A DNA stretch of 37,368 nucleotides from CAYJXJ01 sp964374095. GTDB taxonomy: Bacteria > Elusimicrobiota > Elusimicrobia > UBA1565 > UBA9628. The notes beneath the pieces are model-generated. The model did not search any database. It worked only from the letters and a program-made list of their open reading frames with translations, and had not been told where the DNA came from. The DNA is taken from contig CAYJXJ010000024.1 in assembly GCA_964374095.1 (NCBI GenBank), positions 1 through 37,368 on the forward strand, written 5' to 3'. Of this stretch, positions 1 through 8,834 are shown one piece after another. How positions within the stretch are numbered: position 1 is the first letter of the stretch; the number at the start of each line of letters is the position of its first letter. Made by a program: the position numbers and the translations under genes.

Positions 1-3000
1 AGGACGCCCCGTCGAGTCTTCCCCGGACCGAGGCCGCGTCCAGGTTGGGGTCGGAGGCGGAGAAGGCCGGGAACACATCCGCCTTGAAGAACGTGCCGTT
101 GGACACACCGGCGATCGTGATGACCGGCGGCGAGCGGTCCCAGACCACGGGAGCGGCCGCGGCGGGCGCGCTCTCGTTGCCCGCCGTATCCAGGGCCGTG
201 ACCGCGTAGTGGAAGGTCCCGTTGACCGCGGGCGCGTCCGTGAAGGGCGGGACGACGCTGATGAAGGCGCTGCCCGAGACGCTCGCGACCGGGAAGGTGG
301 CGCGGTAGAGCCGGAAGCTCGCGGTGTCGGTGCTGGCGGCCTGCCAGTCGACTTGGATGTTGCCGAAGGCGGTGATGACGGCGGCGACGTTGATCGGGGG
401 GGGCGGCGGTGTGGCGCGCGCAAAGACGATGGGATCGGTGGCCAGGGACTCGTTGCCGGCTCGGTCCACGGAGCTGACCCGGTATTGGTGCTCGCCCTCC
501 GTGGCCTGGTCGAGGAAGGCGCCGCTGCCGTCCGGGGCCGGAGGGACCCCGTCGGCGACCAACAGCACGTCGCGATAGACCCGGTAGAAGGCCGGCCGCT
601 CACCCAAGGGCCCGCTCCACGTGACCGACACTTGGGCGGCGGGCAAGGGGTTGGCACGCACCGCCGCGGGCGGGTCGGGCGCGATGGTGTCGATGACGAA
701 GACCGTCGTCCCGCCGAGGAGGGAAGTCCCGAGGTTGCCCAAGCGGTCCTCGGCGCTGAAGGCGAGGCGGGCCAAACCCTCCCCGGTCAGCCGGTCAATC
801 TCCACGGTGCCGGCCCAGGCGCGGGAGTCGAAGGGCGCGGTGGAGGAAAGCGGAACCTGAATCGTGCTCCCCTGGGAGAGGAAGCTCAGGGTCGGGGTGG
901 AGAGGGCCGGCTCGTCCAGGGCCAGGCTGAAAGTCAGGGGGCCCAAGGACAGCGGCGAGGCCTTGGAAAGGGTCGCCGTCCCCCGTGGGCCCACGGTGTC
1001 CACCAGCAAGGTCCCCGAGCTGACGGACCGCCCCACGTTGCCGGAGAGGTCCGCGCCCTCGAAGGAGAACAACCCCGCGCCCTGCCCCATGCCCGCGGTC
1101 ACGGCCAAGGTCGAGCGCCACAGGGTCGCGGTGATCGGGGTCAGGTTGAGGGCCAGCGGCCCGCCGAGCGGGGGCGTGAATGTGAAGACGGGCGGCTCGG
1201 ACAGAGGCTCGGTAATCGTGAACTCCGGCTGGTATATCCCGGGACCGACGGGCTGGGGGGTCGAGAATCGCACGGCCGCCGCCGGCGGCACGCCGTCGGT
1301 CAGGACGTAGACCACGTCGGAGAGGGCGCTCTCGTTCAAGACGCGGTCCGCGGCGGTCACGGCGTAGAAGTAGAGGCCGTCGGCGGCCGGAAGCTCCTCG
1401 AAGAAGAGAGCGGCGAATTGGTCGGCCGCGCGCAAGGCCGGCGGGGCGGGCGTTCCGGCCGTGAGGTCCGTGTCGGTCGTGGAGCGGTAGACCCGGTAGA
1501 AGCTCGGGGTCTTGCCCGTGAAGGGGGCGGACCACTCCACGCGGGCGCCGCCTCCCGGGGTCCCCGAGGCCGAGGGGAGGGCAGGCGAAGACGGGGCCGT
1601 GGCCGCGAAGGTCACGCTCACGGCCCGCGAGGGCGGGCTGAAGCCCCGGCTCTCGAAGGCCGCGGCCGTAAGGACTAAGTCCCCCTCGTAGGGCAGGGTC
1701 GCGGGAGATATCTCCCAGGCGCCGTCGGCCACCGCGGCCGTGGCCAGGTCCAGGCCGTCGACCATGAAGGCGATCGTGGTCCCGTTCACGGCGGAGCCGG
1801 AGACGTTTACCGTGGCGACCCGGGTCGTGAAGCCGTCGAAGGGGGCAAGGATGACGGGCGCCGAGGGCGGGGCATAGCTCAGAATCACGGCGCGCGAAAG
1901 CACGGTCTCGTTGCCGGCTGCGTCGGTAGCCCGGACCAACACGACATGGTCACCGTCGGGATAGTCGCGCGTGTCCCAGAAAAAAGAGCTGAAGCCGGAA
2001 GGGGTGGCGCTCACGGCCACGCCGTCTATGAAGATGACGAGTTGGGTCACCTGGACATTGTCCGTTGCTTGGGCATTGATCCGGCGCGGCCTGGAGAGGA
2101 CCTGGCCCTCCGCGAGGTCAAGCGAGACGACCCTCGGGGGCGCCAGGTCCAGCACGGCCGTGTTCGATATCCCGGAGCGGTTGCCGAAACCATCCTCGGC
2201 TTGGACCGCGAAGAACCACACGTCGGTCGTCGTTACGTTGACCGTGAAGGAAACCGTCGCGCCCGGGCTCAGGGAGATCGAGACGGTGTGGGAGGCGATA
2301 TCCGTTCGCAGGGAGCCGCTGGCGACGTACAGAAGGTAGCGCGCCGCCCCGGAGAAATCATCCGGCGGCGCGGTCCACGAGAGATCGACCTCCCCAAGGG
2401 CCGGACGGACCGCGGCAACCCTCAGGTCCGAGATGGGATCCGGCGCGAGGATGTCGACCAACGCCGCGACCGCGGCCGCGGGCGCGCCCTCGGTTCCGAA
2501 GGCGTCCACGCCGCTCACCTGATAGTAGAAAGTCGCCGAGAATGCTACCCGGTCGAGGAAGGCGACGGACGTGGTGGACGCCAGGAAGTTGAAGGAAGCT
2601 CCCGGCCCGGCGGCGCGGTAGATTTTGAAGCTCACCGCCGGGGTCCCGTTGGACGCCGGCTGCCACGACAGCTCCACGGACTTGTCCTGGCGGCTGAAGA
2701 CCGCGGTCAGGTTGACGGGCGGATCCGGAGGCGCCGGCAAGGTCCTTGTCGAGCCCGACTCCGAGTAGGCCGAGGGAACATGGTTGCCGTTGAGAGCCCG
2801 CACCCGCGCCTCATAGACCGTTGCCGGGGCCAGGCCTTCGATCCGAGCCGTGGTGGACAGTGCAACTACCGGCGTCGTGACGTGAATCAGAAAACCGTCG
2901 GTCGAGAGGATCAGCGAGTACCCGGTGCCGGATTCCGGATTACCCCCTGAATCCCAGCTCCAGGTGATACGGTCGAAGCCCACGCTGACCGCCACCGGCC

Positions 3001-5188
3001 GTCCGGCAACCGCGGCGAGGGTGAATGCTTCGATGGAGCAGCGCCGCGGGCCTTCCCCGTAGGCGTTGAAGGCGCTCACGCAGAGGATATGGCCCGAATT
3101 GATTTTGAGGCCGACGCTCGCGTAGGAGGTCGTCGAGACCAGCGCCGTCGGAACCACCTGGAAGCCCGACTCGTAGACCTTGTAGCCGGAGACACCCGGA
3201 ACCTGGCCCCAGGTCCATGCGATGGAGGATATCCCCAGGACCGACCCCGAGACGAATCCCGGCGCCGGGGGCGTGACCGCTCCGTCCGGGCCGTTCCAAA
3301 GGAACTCGGAGGTCGGGAACGGTTCCCCGATATTGCCCACCAAGTCCCTGACGCGCAGGTAGAGGCGGTAGCGGTGGCCGTTGACGAGGTAGCCCGCCAA
3401 GCCCCCGAAAGCGCCGGAGTCCGGGGCCGCGCTGTTGCGAACGTCCGCCGACCAGGCGAAGGCGGCGGGAGTCCCCTGCCCGCGGGCTTGCGAGGGCCTA
3501 AACAGCGGGACGTCGGCCGTCGCTATCCATTGCCGCTGGAACGAGTCCCACCAGAGGCCGAAGTCCAGGTCCTCGGCCGCCAGCGCGGGCTCGCCGTCGG
3601 CCCCCCCGTTGTCCGCCGCGGTGCCCGAGATTAAATCCAGGGACGTTATGGTCGTGCCGGAGACCGGGGAGGTGATTGCGCCGGTGGGCGCCTGGGTGTC
3701 CAGGAAGATGCCGAAGTCGACGCCTGAAACGGACTGCCCGACCGCCAGCGGAATTCCCGCGAAGCTGTTGTAGGACCCGACGCGCGTCGAAATCGAGATA
3801 AGTTCCGGATTCGTTCCCTCGAAGGCCGCGAGCATGTAGGCGGCGGGGGCCGCGAGGCTCAAAGTGAACGGCGAGGAGGCCCCTCCGGTGGAGGTGAACG
3901 TGAGCAAGGGAGCCCGCTCCGGGCCGAAGAAATCGGTCGATACGGCGATGGTGAAGGCCGCCCCGGGGGAAAAGGACGACGTGATCGAACCCGCGATGGA
4001 GCCGGTGCTCGCGGCGAGGGCGCAAGGGCTTAGGGAAGCCTCCCCCGCCGCCGTCCCCGCCCCGGAGAACAATTGCGGCGCGGAGCCCACCGCCACCCAG
4101 ACCCGGTCCAGGGCGTCCACGGCCAGGCCGCTCTCCGCGAACGCGGCCCCTACCTGAGGATAGCCCGCGAACAGGCTGCCGTCGGGCGCGTGCTTCCAAA
4201 TCGCGGAGTCGACCCCCGCGACCCCGGCGGACCAGATGTTTCCCCGCCCGTCAAGCGCGACGGCCCGGCCGTTCGCTCCGTCCAAGGCCGCGGGATGCCA
4301 GTGGCTCATCGACAGCGCCGCCCCGGAGGGGTCGAAGCTCAGCAGGGCGTAATCCGTCCGCGCGCAAGACGGGGATGCCTGGGGCGCGGCGACCCAAGCG
4401 ACGCCGGAGGAACTGACCGCCAGGCCCGCGCCGAGCTCCTGAAGGGAGAAGAAGGCGTCGGGCCGGAACACCGGAAAGCCCGGCAGAAGGCTTCCTGCGG
4501 AATCGAACTTCCAAACCCCGAGGTCGAGCCTGGCGGTGGACGGGTTGCGGCTTACCCCGGCCGACCACAGCCCGCCCTCCGGGGCCAGGGCGGCGGAGAG
4601 GCCCGCGTCCAGCGTGCCGCGTTGGTACGTCTTGGGAAAGCCCGGCTCCAGCACCGCGTCGAGGCCCAAGCGCCACAGCATCAGCTTGAAGCTCTCCCCC
4701 GCGCTCGTCTGCTCGGCGCCGGCGACCCAGACCCGGCTGGAGGAGTCCACCGCGATCCCTCCGCTGAAAGCCGCGCCGCCGAGGGGGTTGGCGTAGGTCG
4801 TCGAGCTCAGGAAATGGTCGCCGGAGGCGGCGACCCGCCAGACCGCCAGGTCGGGCGGACCTCCCGCGGCGGTCGTGCCGCACACCCAAGCATTGCCGTC
4901 GCCGTCAAAGGCGATGCCGTATCTGCCGTCCCCGACCGCCCCGTCCAAGGGCGTCGAGGAAAGGAAGACGCCGACGGCGTCGTATTTCTCAATGCGGAAG
5001 CCGGTCGCCGACTCCCCGCCGGCGGGGCGGTCGTGGGCGACGACCCAGAAACGGCCCTGAGCGTCGCGGGAGAGGGCGGAGGAGCCGGTCTCGGCGCGCG
5101 CGCCGGGCGCGAGGAAGGCGAGGCAGGCGGCCAGGACGACCGGCGTCGGCGAAACGCGCCGACGCCGCAGGGGAGGTCTGCTCGGCGT
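1..5188 (-). CDS. Giant secreted beta-propeller / FN3-repeat protein (3' end outside window)
   Basis: An open frame runs without a stop from about 5188 to the left window edge (at least 1,729 codons); I checked the frame at seven points along it. The N-terminus is an Arg-rich stretch plus a hydrophobic core ending in APGARA, a good signal peptide. Residues about 38-360 hold seven repeats of the form G-x-(V/A)-W-(V/S)-x-(G/A) (RFWVVA, NAWVCG, RVWVAG, GLWSAG, VAWVAA, NIWSAG, RVWVAV), the count expected for a seven-bladed propeller of SBBP/NHL type. Then come a carboxypeptidase-regulatory-like segment ending in GIFLDTQAP and a long series of FN3 modules (S-W-x-P, Y-R-V-Y-R, F-Y-Y-x-V-x-x-x-D) and Ig-like modules (D-x-x-G-N-E/R-S). 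Probably a cell-surface or released adhesin/scaffold. No ATG, GTG or TTG lies between the upstream stop (about 5230) and the signal peptide. The best start is ACG at 5188-5186, five bases after GGAG; CTG lies further on. Start is uncertain, coding is not. Confidence 0.85.
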
Positions 5189-5235
5189 AGCGTCTCCTTT
5201 AGACCCTGCGGGCGCGGATTCAACGGCCTACCCCA

Positions 5236-5264
5236 TATATAGCCCCGGCCCCGCCCAAAGTCAA
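5236..5264 (-). promoter_or_regulatory. Sigma70-type promoter of the giant secreted protein
   Basis: On the minus strand TTGACT (5264-5259) is separated by 17 bases from TATATA (5241-5236), a near-consensus housekeeping promoter. The predicted transcript starts near 5229 and gives a leader of about 40 nt with a GGAG ribosome site at 5197-5194. Confidence 0.7.
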
Positions 5265-5309
5265 CCCCGCGCGCGTCTCCCGTGGTGACGCCGGCGTCTC
5301 CAAACAGGT

Positions 5310-5480
5310 CTACGCGGTCGGGAATGGGGAGACCCGACGTTCCATCCGCGAGTAGAGTTCCGCGACCACCGCGCCATCGTCGATGATTTGGAACTGGAAG
5401 GGAACGCCGCGGAGGCGCAAATCCTCCCGCAGCGCCTGACGGACGGGTCGTCCTCGGCCACGAGTATGCTGCGGAGTTCT
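5310..5480 (-). pseudogene. Frameshifted response-regulator remnant
   Basis: Two overlapping minus-strand frames join into one sensible peptide. The first encodes ELRSILVAEDDPS, which looks like the start of a receiver domain (ILVxEDDPSVR). The second continues VRQALREDLRLRG and ends with IIDDGAVVAELYSR and a stop at 5312-5310. A one-base change near 5435 separates them. At about 55 residues it lacks most of a receiver domain (phospho-Asp, Lys). I read it as a decayed fragment; a short real gene carrying a sequencing error is possible. Confidence 0.35.
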
Positions 5481-5539
5481 AAAGGCCCGACGCCGCCCCG
5501 CGCGATGTCAAGCGAATTGTTTCGTTCGGAAAAATAGCG

Positions 5540-5567
5540 GGAACTTTTTAGGGGGGCCGGTCGTATA
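5540..5567 (+). promoter_or_regulatory. ECF-sigma-like promoter (copy A: GGAAC-N17-CGTATA)
   Basis: GGAAC at 5540-5544 and CGT at 5562-5564 are exactly 17 bases apart. The spacer begins TTTTT followed by a run of six G. Two further copies occur on the minus strand near 36040 and 36520. GGAAC with a CGT -10 is the classic architecture of ECF sigma factor promoters. The next gene starts 76 nt after the CGT. Confidence 0.55.
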
Positions 5568-5637
5568 TATAGGCGGGCCGACTCCGGCTAGGCCCAATTT
5601 ATGTAGGGGGACCCGTGATGATAGAACAGGAGGTGGC

Positions 5638-5907
5638 ATGATACGCCTGCGGTGTGCGTGCGGAGGTGCCGCGTTCAAGGCACGGAAGATGACGTTGGTG
5701 CTGATGGGCGTTCCCTGCGAGATAACCAGGGACGGCCCGCAGTACGACGACACGGAAGCCGAGCAGTCCGAGGGCTGGGACTATAACGAGGAAAGCCGCG
5801 TAACTTGCGTCGCATGCGGTAAGGAGTACGACATCACCCAGGACGGCGAGGCCAATATCTGCCTGGAGCCAGTTTCGGAGGATGGCTTCCTCCTCCCAAC
5901 CCAATAG
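5638..5907 (+). CDS. Small cysteine-pair (zinc-ribbon-like) protein, 89 aa
   Basis: Starts at ATG 5638 after an excellent ribosome site (AGGAGGT, 3-base gap). The protein has CxC near residue 7 (RCACGG) and CVAC near residue 57 (VTCVACGKEYD), which suggests a four-cysteine metal site of zinc-ribbon type. It is otherwise acidic and soluble, with no signal peptide or membrane segment. It is transcribed from the ECF-like promoter upstream and is convergent with the methyltransferase pair. I do not recognise the family. A role in stress response or nucleic-acid binding is only a guess from the promoter and the cysteines. Confidence 0.7.
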   Translation: MIRLRCACGGAAFKARKMTLVLMGVPCEITRDGPQYDDTEAEQSEGWDYNEESRVTCVACGKEYDITQDGEANICLEPVSEDGFLLPTQ

Positions 5908-5945
5908 CCATAGAGTGTCGCCAAAGGTCGGGTGTCGTGAAAGTG

Positions 5946-6107
5946 CTACTTTTGCGGCACTGGGTCCTTCTCGAGGTAGGCGACAACTTCCTTTCCGATG
6001 TCGCCCGCGGACTTCACGTTCGGCCGCTCCACGACACTCTCCGCTAGGTTCGTCTTGTCAAGCGGGTTAAAAACCTCTTCGCCAAGGGGCTTCTCCGGCG
6101 GCGTCAT
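5946..6107 (-). CDS. 53-aa ORF directly after the DNA methyltransferase; possible truncated restriction-enzyme N-terminus
   Basis: The ATG (6107-6105) follows the methyltransferase stop (6110-6108) with no gap, so the two are almost certainly co-translated. The peptide starts MTPPEKPLGEEVFNPLDKT and continues NLAESVVERP, then ends VAYLEKDPVPQK. From memory, NPLDKxNLxxSV is a motif seen near the N-terminus of some GIY-YIG (Eco29kI-like) restriction endonucleases. Here the GIY-YIG catalytic part is missing, so this could be a truncated remnant or an independent small partner of the methyltransferase. Base use is as low-GC as the methyltransferase. Confidence 0.5.
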   Translation of the reverse strand: MTPPEKPLGEEVFNPLDKTNLAESVVERPNVKSAGDIGKEVVAYLEKDPVPQK

Positions 6108-7460
6108 CTACCGCTTCCGAACAACGACGGCTGATTCATCTAACGTCGCCTTGCTTGTCCCGATCCGGGACGCCGTGATTGAATTGCCCACGCGCTTATC
6201 GCGCAGGCAGTAGATTCCTTCGACAGACAATCCGCGCATCTTCGCGATATCTCCGAGGATACCCTGAACCGGAATGTTCACTCCCTGAAGGATCGAATTT
6301 CCGACGACGATCACCCCTGTTCCCCCGCGAGCAAGAACCCGTTTCAGTGCTCCAAGAAACCGGTCGCAATCGTTGAAGTAGGCGGCCGCGTAGTTCGCCC
6401 AGCCTTGCCCGCCGTATTGCCCTTTTTCCGGGCCAATCTTCCGAAGCCCGGCGATGGTCCGCTCTAGGCCACGGTGCTCGAAGACAACCGCAACGTGCTT
6501 CTTCTCCCTGGCGATCTGCCAAAAGGTCCCGAAATTATTCTCCTCCAGCGGTCTCTGCTCCGCCGGCGATGAGATAAGGCCAAGCCAATAGAGCTGCGGC
6601 CGCGTGTTCCGTGCGTAGTGGTAGTTGTTGAGATAGGGCGGCGAAGTGACCATCAGGTTAATCGATCCACTCTCTAGGCGCTTTTCTCCTGTGAAGAAGT
6701 CCTCGTTGTAGACGTGCCCGCTTCCCGGCTTGGTCCCGACTGCTTCAGCCCGTAGCCACTCGATATCAGCTCTCATGTGTCGCAGCTTCCCTACCAGGGT
6801 GGCGGCTACGTCTGCATCGTCGATAAGCGGTTTCCCGGCGCCCGGGCGCGACCCCAGCGACGGCTCATAGGTGTAGTTCGAGAATGACACCATCACCGAA
6901 CCAAAGGCCATCCTAAAGAGGTCCCGCACCCGGTCATCCTCGATCTTTGATATGAACGCGAGCGCGTGGAGCACCTGCTTTTCAACCTTGCGGCTGTAGA
7001 ATGGGATGCGAGACTGGAACGCTTCTGGCGCACCATGTCCAGCAACCCGACCATTGCACCATGATCGAGAATCCAACCGCATCGCCTCTATGGCACAGTC
7101 GAGAATATTTGTGCTCACGCGGAGCGCCTTCAGTTTTCCCTCCGCCGCCAGCGCCGCATACGGGTTAATCTCGAATCCAACGACATCGTAGCCACGCAGC
7201 GCGGATTGAATCAGCGTGGTCCCAACACCTGAAAACGGGTCAAGAACGGTGGCGGGCTTTCGGCGATCTAGATAGGTAGCTAGTACCGAGTCCACGAAAG
7301 CCCCTGAGAACCCAGCAATCCACGGCACCCACCGATGAACCGGCGCAGTCCGGTTCTCCATGAAAGCCGGGTCTTTGAACGCCGCTCCGTTCCCGTTCGC
7401 CTTCGCTCGCAGGTTGAATGGGAAGGCTGGTTGTTTCGATATCACTTCAAGAATCGGCAT
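6108..7460 (-). CDS. DNA methyltransferase (TSPPY, probable N4-cytosine / N6-adenine type), 450 aa
   Basis: An AdoMet-dependent amino-methyltransferase. Motif I is DPFSGVGTT at residues 74-82, followed by a motif II acid (GFEINP, about 95-100), and catalytic motif IV is TSPPY at 272-276. The order I then IV differs from the common beta-class order (IV before I). TSPPY is typical of N4-cytosine enzymes, although N6-adenine is possible. A later VIVVGNSIL segment fits the strands after motif IV. The start at 7460 has AGGGAG nine bases upstream. The gene is visibly less GC-rich than its neighbours, so it was probably acquired horizontally. No intact nuclease partner is present; the 53-aa ORF directly follows it. 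Confidence 0.85.
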   Translation of the reverse strand: MPILEVISKQPAFPFNLRAKANGNGAAFKDPAFMENRTAPVHRWVPWIAGFSGAFVDSVLATYLDRRKPATVLDPFSGVGTTLIQSALRGYDVVGFEINPYAALAAEGKLKALRVSTNILDCAIEAMRLDSRSWCNGRVAGHGAPEAFQSRIPFYSRKVEKQVLHALAFISKIEDDRVRDLFRMAFGSVMVSFSNYTYEPSLGSRPGAGKPLIDDADVAATLVGKLRHMRADIEWLRAEAVGTKPGSGHVYNEDFFTGEKRLESGSINLMVTSPPYLNNYHYARNTRPQLYWLGLISSPAEQRPLEENNFGTFWQIAREKKHVAVVFEHRGLERTIAGLRKIGPEKGQYGGQGWANYAAAYFNDCDRFLGALKRVLARGGTGVIVVGNSILQGVNIPVQGILGDIAKMRGLSVEGIYCLRDKRVGNSITASRIGTSKATLDESAVVVRKR

Positions 7461-7484
7461 GTCTTCAATCTCCCTGAGAACAGT

Positions 7485-7493
7485 ATTTTACCA
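7485..7493 (-). promoter_or_regulatory. Extended -10 promoter of the methyltransferase
   Basis: The minus strand reads TGG then TAAAAT (7490-7485), an extended -10 (TGn-TAAAAT), 25 bases upstream of the ATG. No good -35 hexamer is visible. The predicted start near 7478 leaves a short leader that includes AGGGAG at 7475-7470. Confidence 0.45.
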
Positions 7494-7502
7494 CATGCCG
7501 CC

Positions 7503-7530
7503 ATTTTTTTTGGGGGTCGTTCGTATATAT
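7503..7530 (+). other. Degenerate copy (B) of the T-run/G-run/TCGTATATAT element
   Basis: Eight T, five G, five bases, then CGTATATAT resembles the spacer and -10 of the GGAAC-N17-CGT promoters, but the GGAAC box is absent (GCCAT instead). No gene follows on the plus strand. It may be a decayed promoter. With copy A it flanks the low-GC block in direct orientation. Confidence 0.3.
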
Positions 7531-7546
7531 CAATGAGTCGGTTTCG

Positions 7547-7690
7547 CTAGGCTGCAAGGCCCTCATCCGCCCGAGGATTGCCGCGCCCGCGCGGGGGACG
7601 ATCGAGCCGGGTCAGGGCGGCGGTGGGGACCAGGAACCCCAGCAGGACCACGATGGCCAAGCCCGCGGGACTCAGGAACCGCGCCCCTTT
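7547..7690 (-). pseudogene. Out-of-frame C-terminal membrane anchor of the DUF4349-like protein
   Basis: Immediately past the in-frame stop at 7672, the -1 frame encodes ARFLSPAGLAIVVLLGFLVP, then TAALTRLDRP and ends at a TAG at 7549-7547. This is a single hydrophobic helix followed by a basic tail, the usual C-terminal anchor of DUF4349-type proteins. The frames meet at AAAGGGG inside a hairpin. It therefore looks like part of the upstream gene cut off by a one-base indel or reached by frameshifting. Confidence 0.5.
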
Positions 7691-8256
7691 CCGGGGCGCT
7701 GCCTCACGGTGAGGTTAATGAGCACCTCGGGCTCGGACTTCTCCCGCGCGGCCTCGACGGACTTGAGATGCGCCAGGAGCTCCCCCATCATGGCATTGGC
7801 CACCGGCATCTCGGCCAGCTCGGACGCGCGACGGGCGCGCTCCGCCTCGAGCCGCCGGATCTTCTCCTTGACCTCGGCGAGCGGCACGGGATCGATCTGG
7901 GGCCGCACGACGGGCTCGAACATGTCGCCCATGGAGCGCAGCTTCTTGACCGCCGCGCCGGCGCCCTTATGGGGTATGCGCACCCGCAACTGCTGGGTCA
8001 TCTCGGTCTCGCTGAAGGGGAATGTCCCCAGCGGGCTCGTCAGGCTCCCGCCGTTTTTCTCGAACGCCTCGACGACCTTGCGCATCTGCCCGCGCAAATC
8101 CTTAACGGCAAGCTCGACGTTCCAAATTTCGCGCACGGGCGAGACCGAGTAGGTTTTGAGCCACGACTGCGGCGTCGGGGAGGCGATGAGCTCCGGTTGG
8201 GGCTGGACGCGGTCGGCCGCGAGCACCGTCAAAACCAAGACGAGGAGGGCCCTCAT
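7672..8256 (-). CDS. DUF4349-like exported protein, in-frame part (194 aa)
   Basis: The start is ATG 8256-8254, which overlaps the rhodanese stop as ATGA, and is preferred because MRALLVLVLTVLAADRVQP is a signal peptide. The body has the DUF4349 pattern: a strand pair (VELAVKDL, then GGSLTS), LRVRIPHKG, a long charged helix (KEKIRRLEAERARRASELAE) and a last strand EVLINLTVRQ. The reading ends at RPGKGRGS, but the -1 frame carries the expected membrane anchor. The full protein would be an envelope protein with a periplasmic coiled coil. Family call is by pattern only; function unknown. Confidence 0.65.
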   Translation of the reverse strand: MRALLVLVLTVLAADRVQPQPELIASPTPQSWLKTYSVSPVREIWNVELAVKDLRGQMRKVVEAFEKNGGSLTSPLGTFPFSETEMTQQLRVRIPHKGAGAAVKKLRSMGDMFEPVVRPQIDPVPLAEVKEKIRRLEAERARRASELAEMPVANAMMGELLAHLKSVEAAREKSEPEVLINLTVRQRPGKGRGS

Positions 8257-8621
8257 TTCTCCACCGGTCCGCCGGCTTCGACCCAGCCGCCAAAGCCCCC
8301 GTCCATGGAGACCACGTTGTTGTAGCCCATTAACTGAAGGCTTTGGGCGGCCAAAGCCGAGCGGAAGCCCCCGCCGCAATAGAGGACGATCTCGGCCCCC
8401 CTATCGGGGATCGTTTTCTCGATGTCGCGTTCCAGGACGCCGCGGCCCATGTGCACGGACCGGGGCAAGCGGCCCTTCTCCCACTCGCAGTCTTCGCGCA
8501 CGTCGATGAAGTGGAACGTCTCGCCGGCGGCCTGGCGCCGCCGGATCTCCGCGACCGTGGTCTCGCGGACAATCCTCTTGGCGTCGGCGACGAGCTTTAA
8601 GAACCCCCGGGAATGCTCCAT
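8253..8621 (-). CDS. Rhodanese-domain protein, 122 aa
   Basis: A single rhodanese domain: FHFIDVRED at about residues 36-44, active-site loop YCGGGFRS with Cys82, and a terminal DGGFGGW motif. The cysteine is present, so it could be a thiosulfate or polysulfide sulfurtransferase carrying a persulfide. It has no signal peptide and is cytoplasmic by appearance. The start at 8621 follows GAGGTGG. Its stop overlaps the start of the next gene (ATGA), so the two are translationally coupled, though no functional link is evident. Confidence 0.85.
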   Translation of the reverse strand: MEHSRGFLKLVADAKRIVRETTVAEIRRRQAAGETFHFIDVREDCEWEKGRLPRSVHMGRGVLERDIEKTIPDRGAEIVLYCGGGFRSALAAQSLQLMGYNNVVSMDGGFGGWVEAGGPVEK

Positions 8622-8821
8622 GGCCCCACCTCTCTCAGCAATTTAGCTCAACGGAGCGTCCCGGCGCAAGCGCCGCGGCGCCCCGGCCCCCACCGCGTGA
8701 CCGCCGGTGACGGGGGGCCGCCCCGCCCGCTTCCGACGGTCCCGCGCCAGGGGGCTCCCGGCCGCGTGACGACGCGTGATGGCTTGAGGGCAGGCCCCTG
8801 AACGCCCGGCGCGGCAGCCGC

Positions 8822-8834
8822 GATAATGTCTCTA
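8822..8834 (+). promoter_or_regulatory. -10 box placing transcription start on the ATG (leaderless candidate)
   Basis: GATAAT at 8822-8827 ends seven bases before the ATG at 8834, so +1 would coincide with the start codon. The -35 is weak (CTGAAC at 8798-8803). No ribosome site precedes the ATG. The 8622-8821 intergenic stretch shows nothing else beyond small GC-rich inverted repeats. Confidence 0.4.

Noticed and set aside
209..5242. Long plus-strand open frames (209-1678, 1946-2950, 3089-3634, 4073-5242)
   Set aside because: They are antisense to the giant secreted protein, are Arg/Gly-rich without any fold, and exist only because of high GC.
5540..7530. Copies A and B as terminal repeats of an integrated element
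   Set aside because: Copy B lacks the GGAAC half, there is no integrase, and the same motif occurs as promoters elsewhere in the window.
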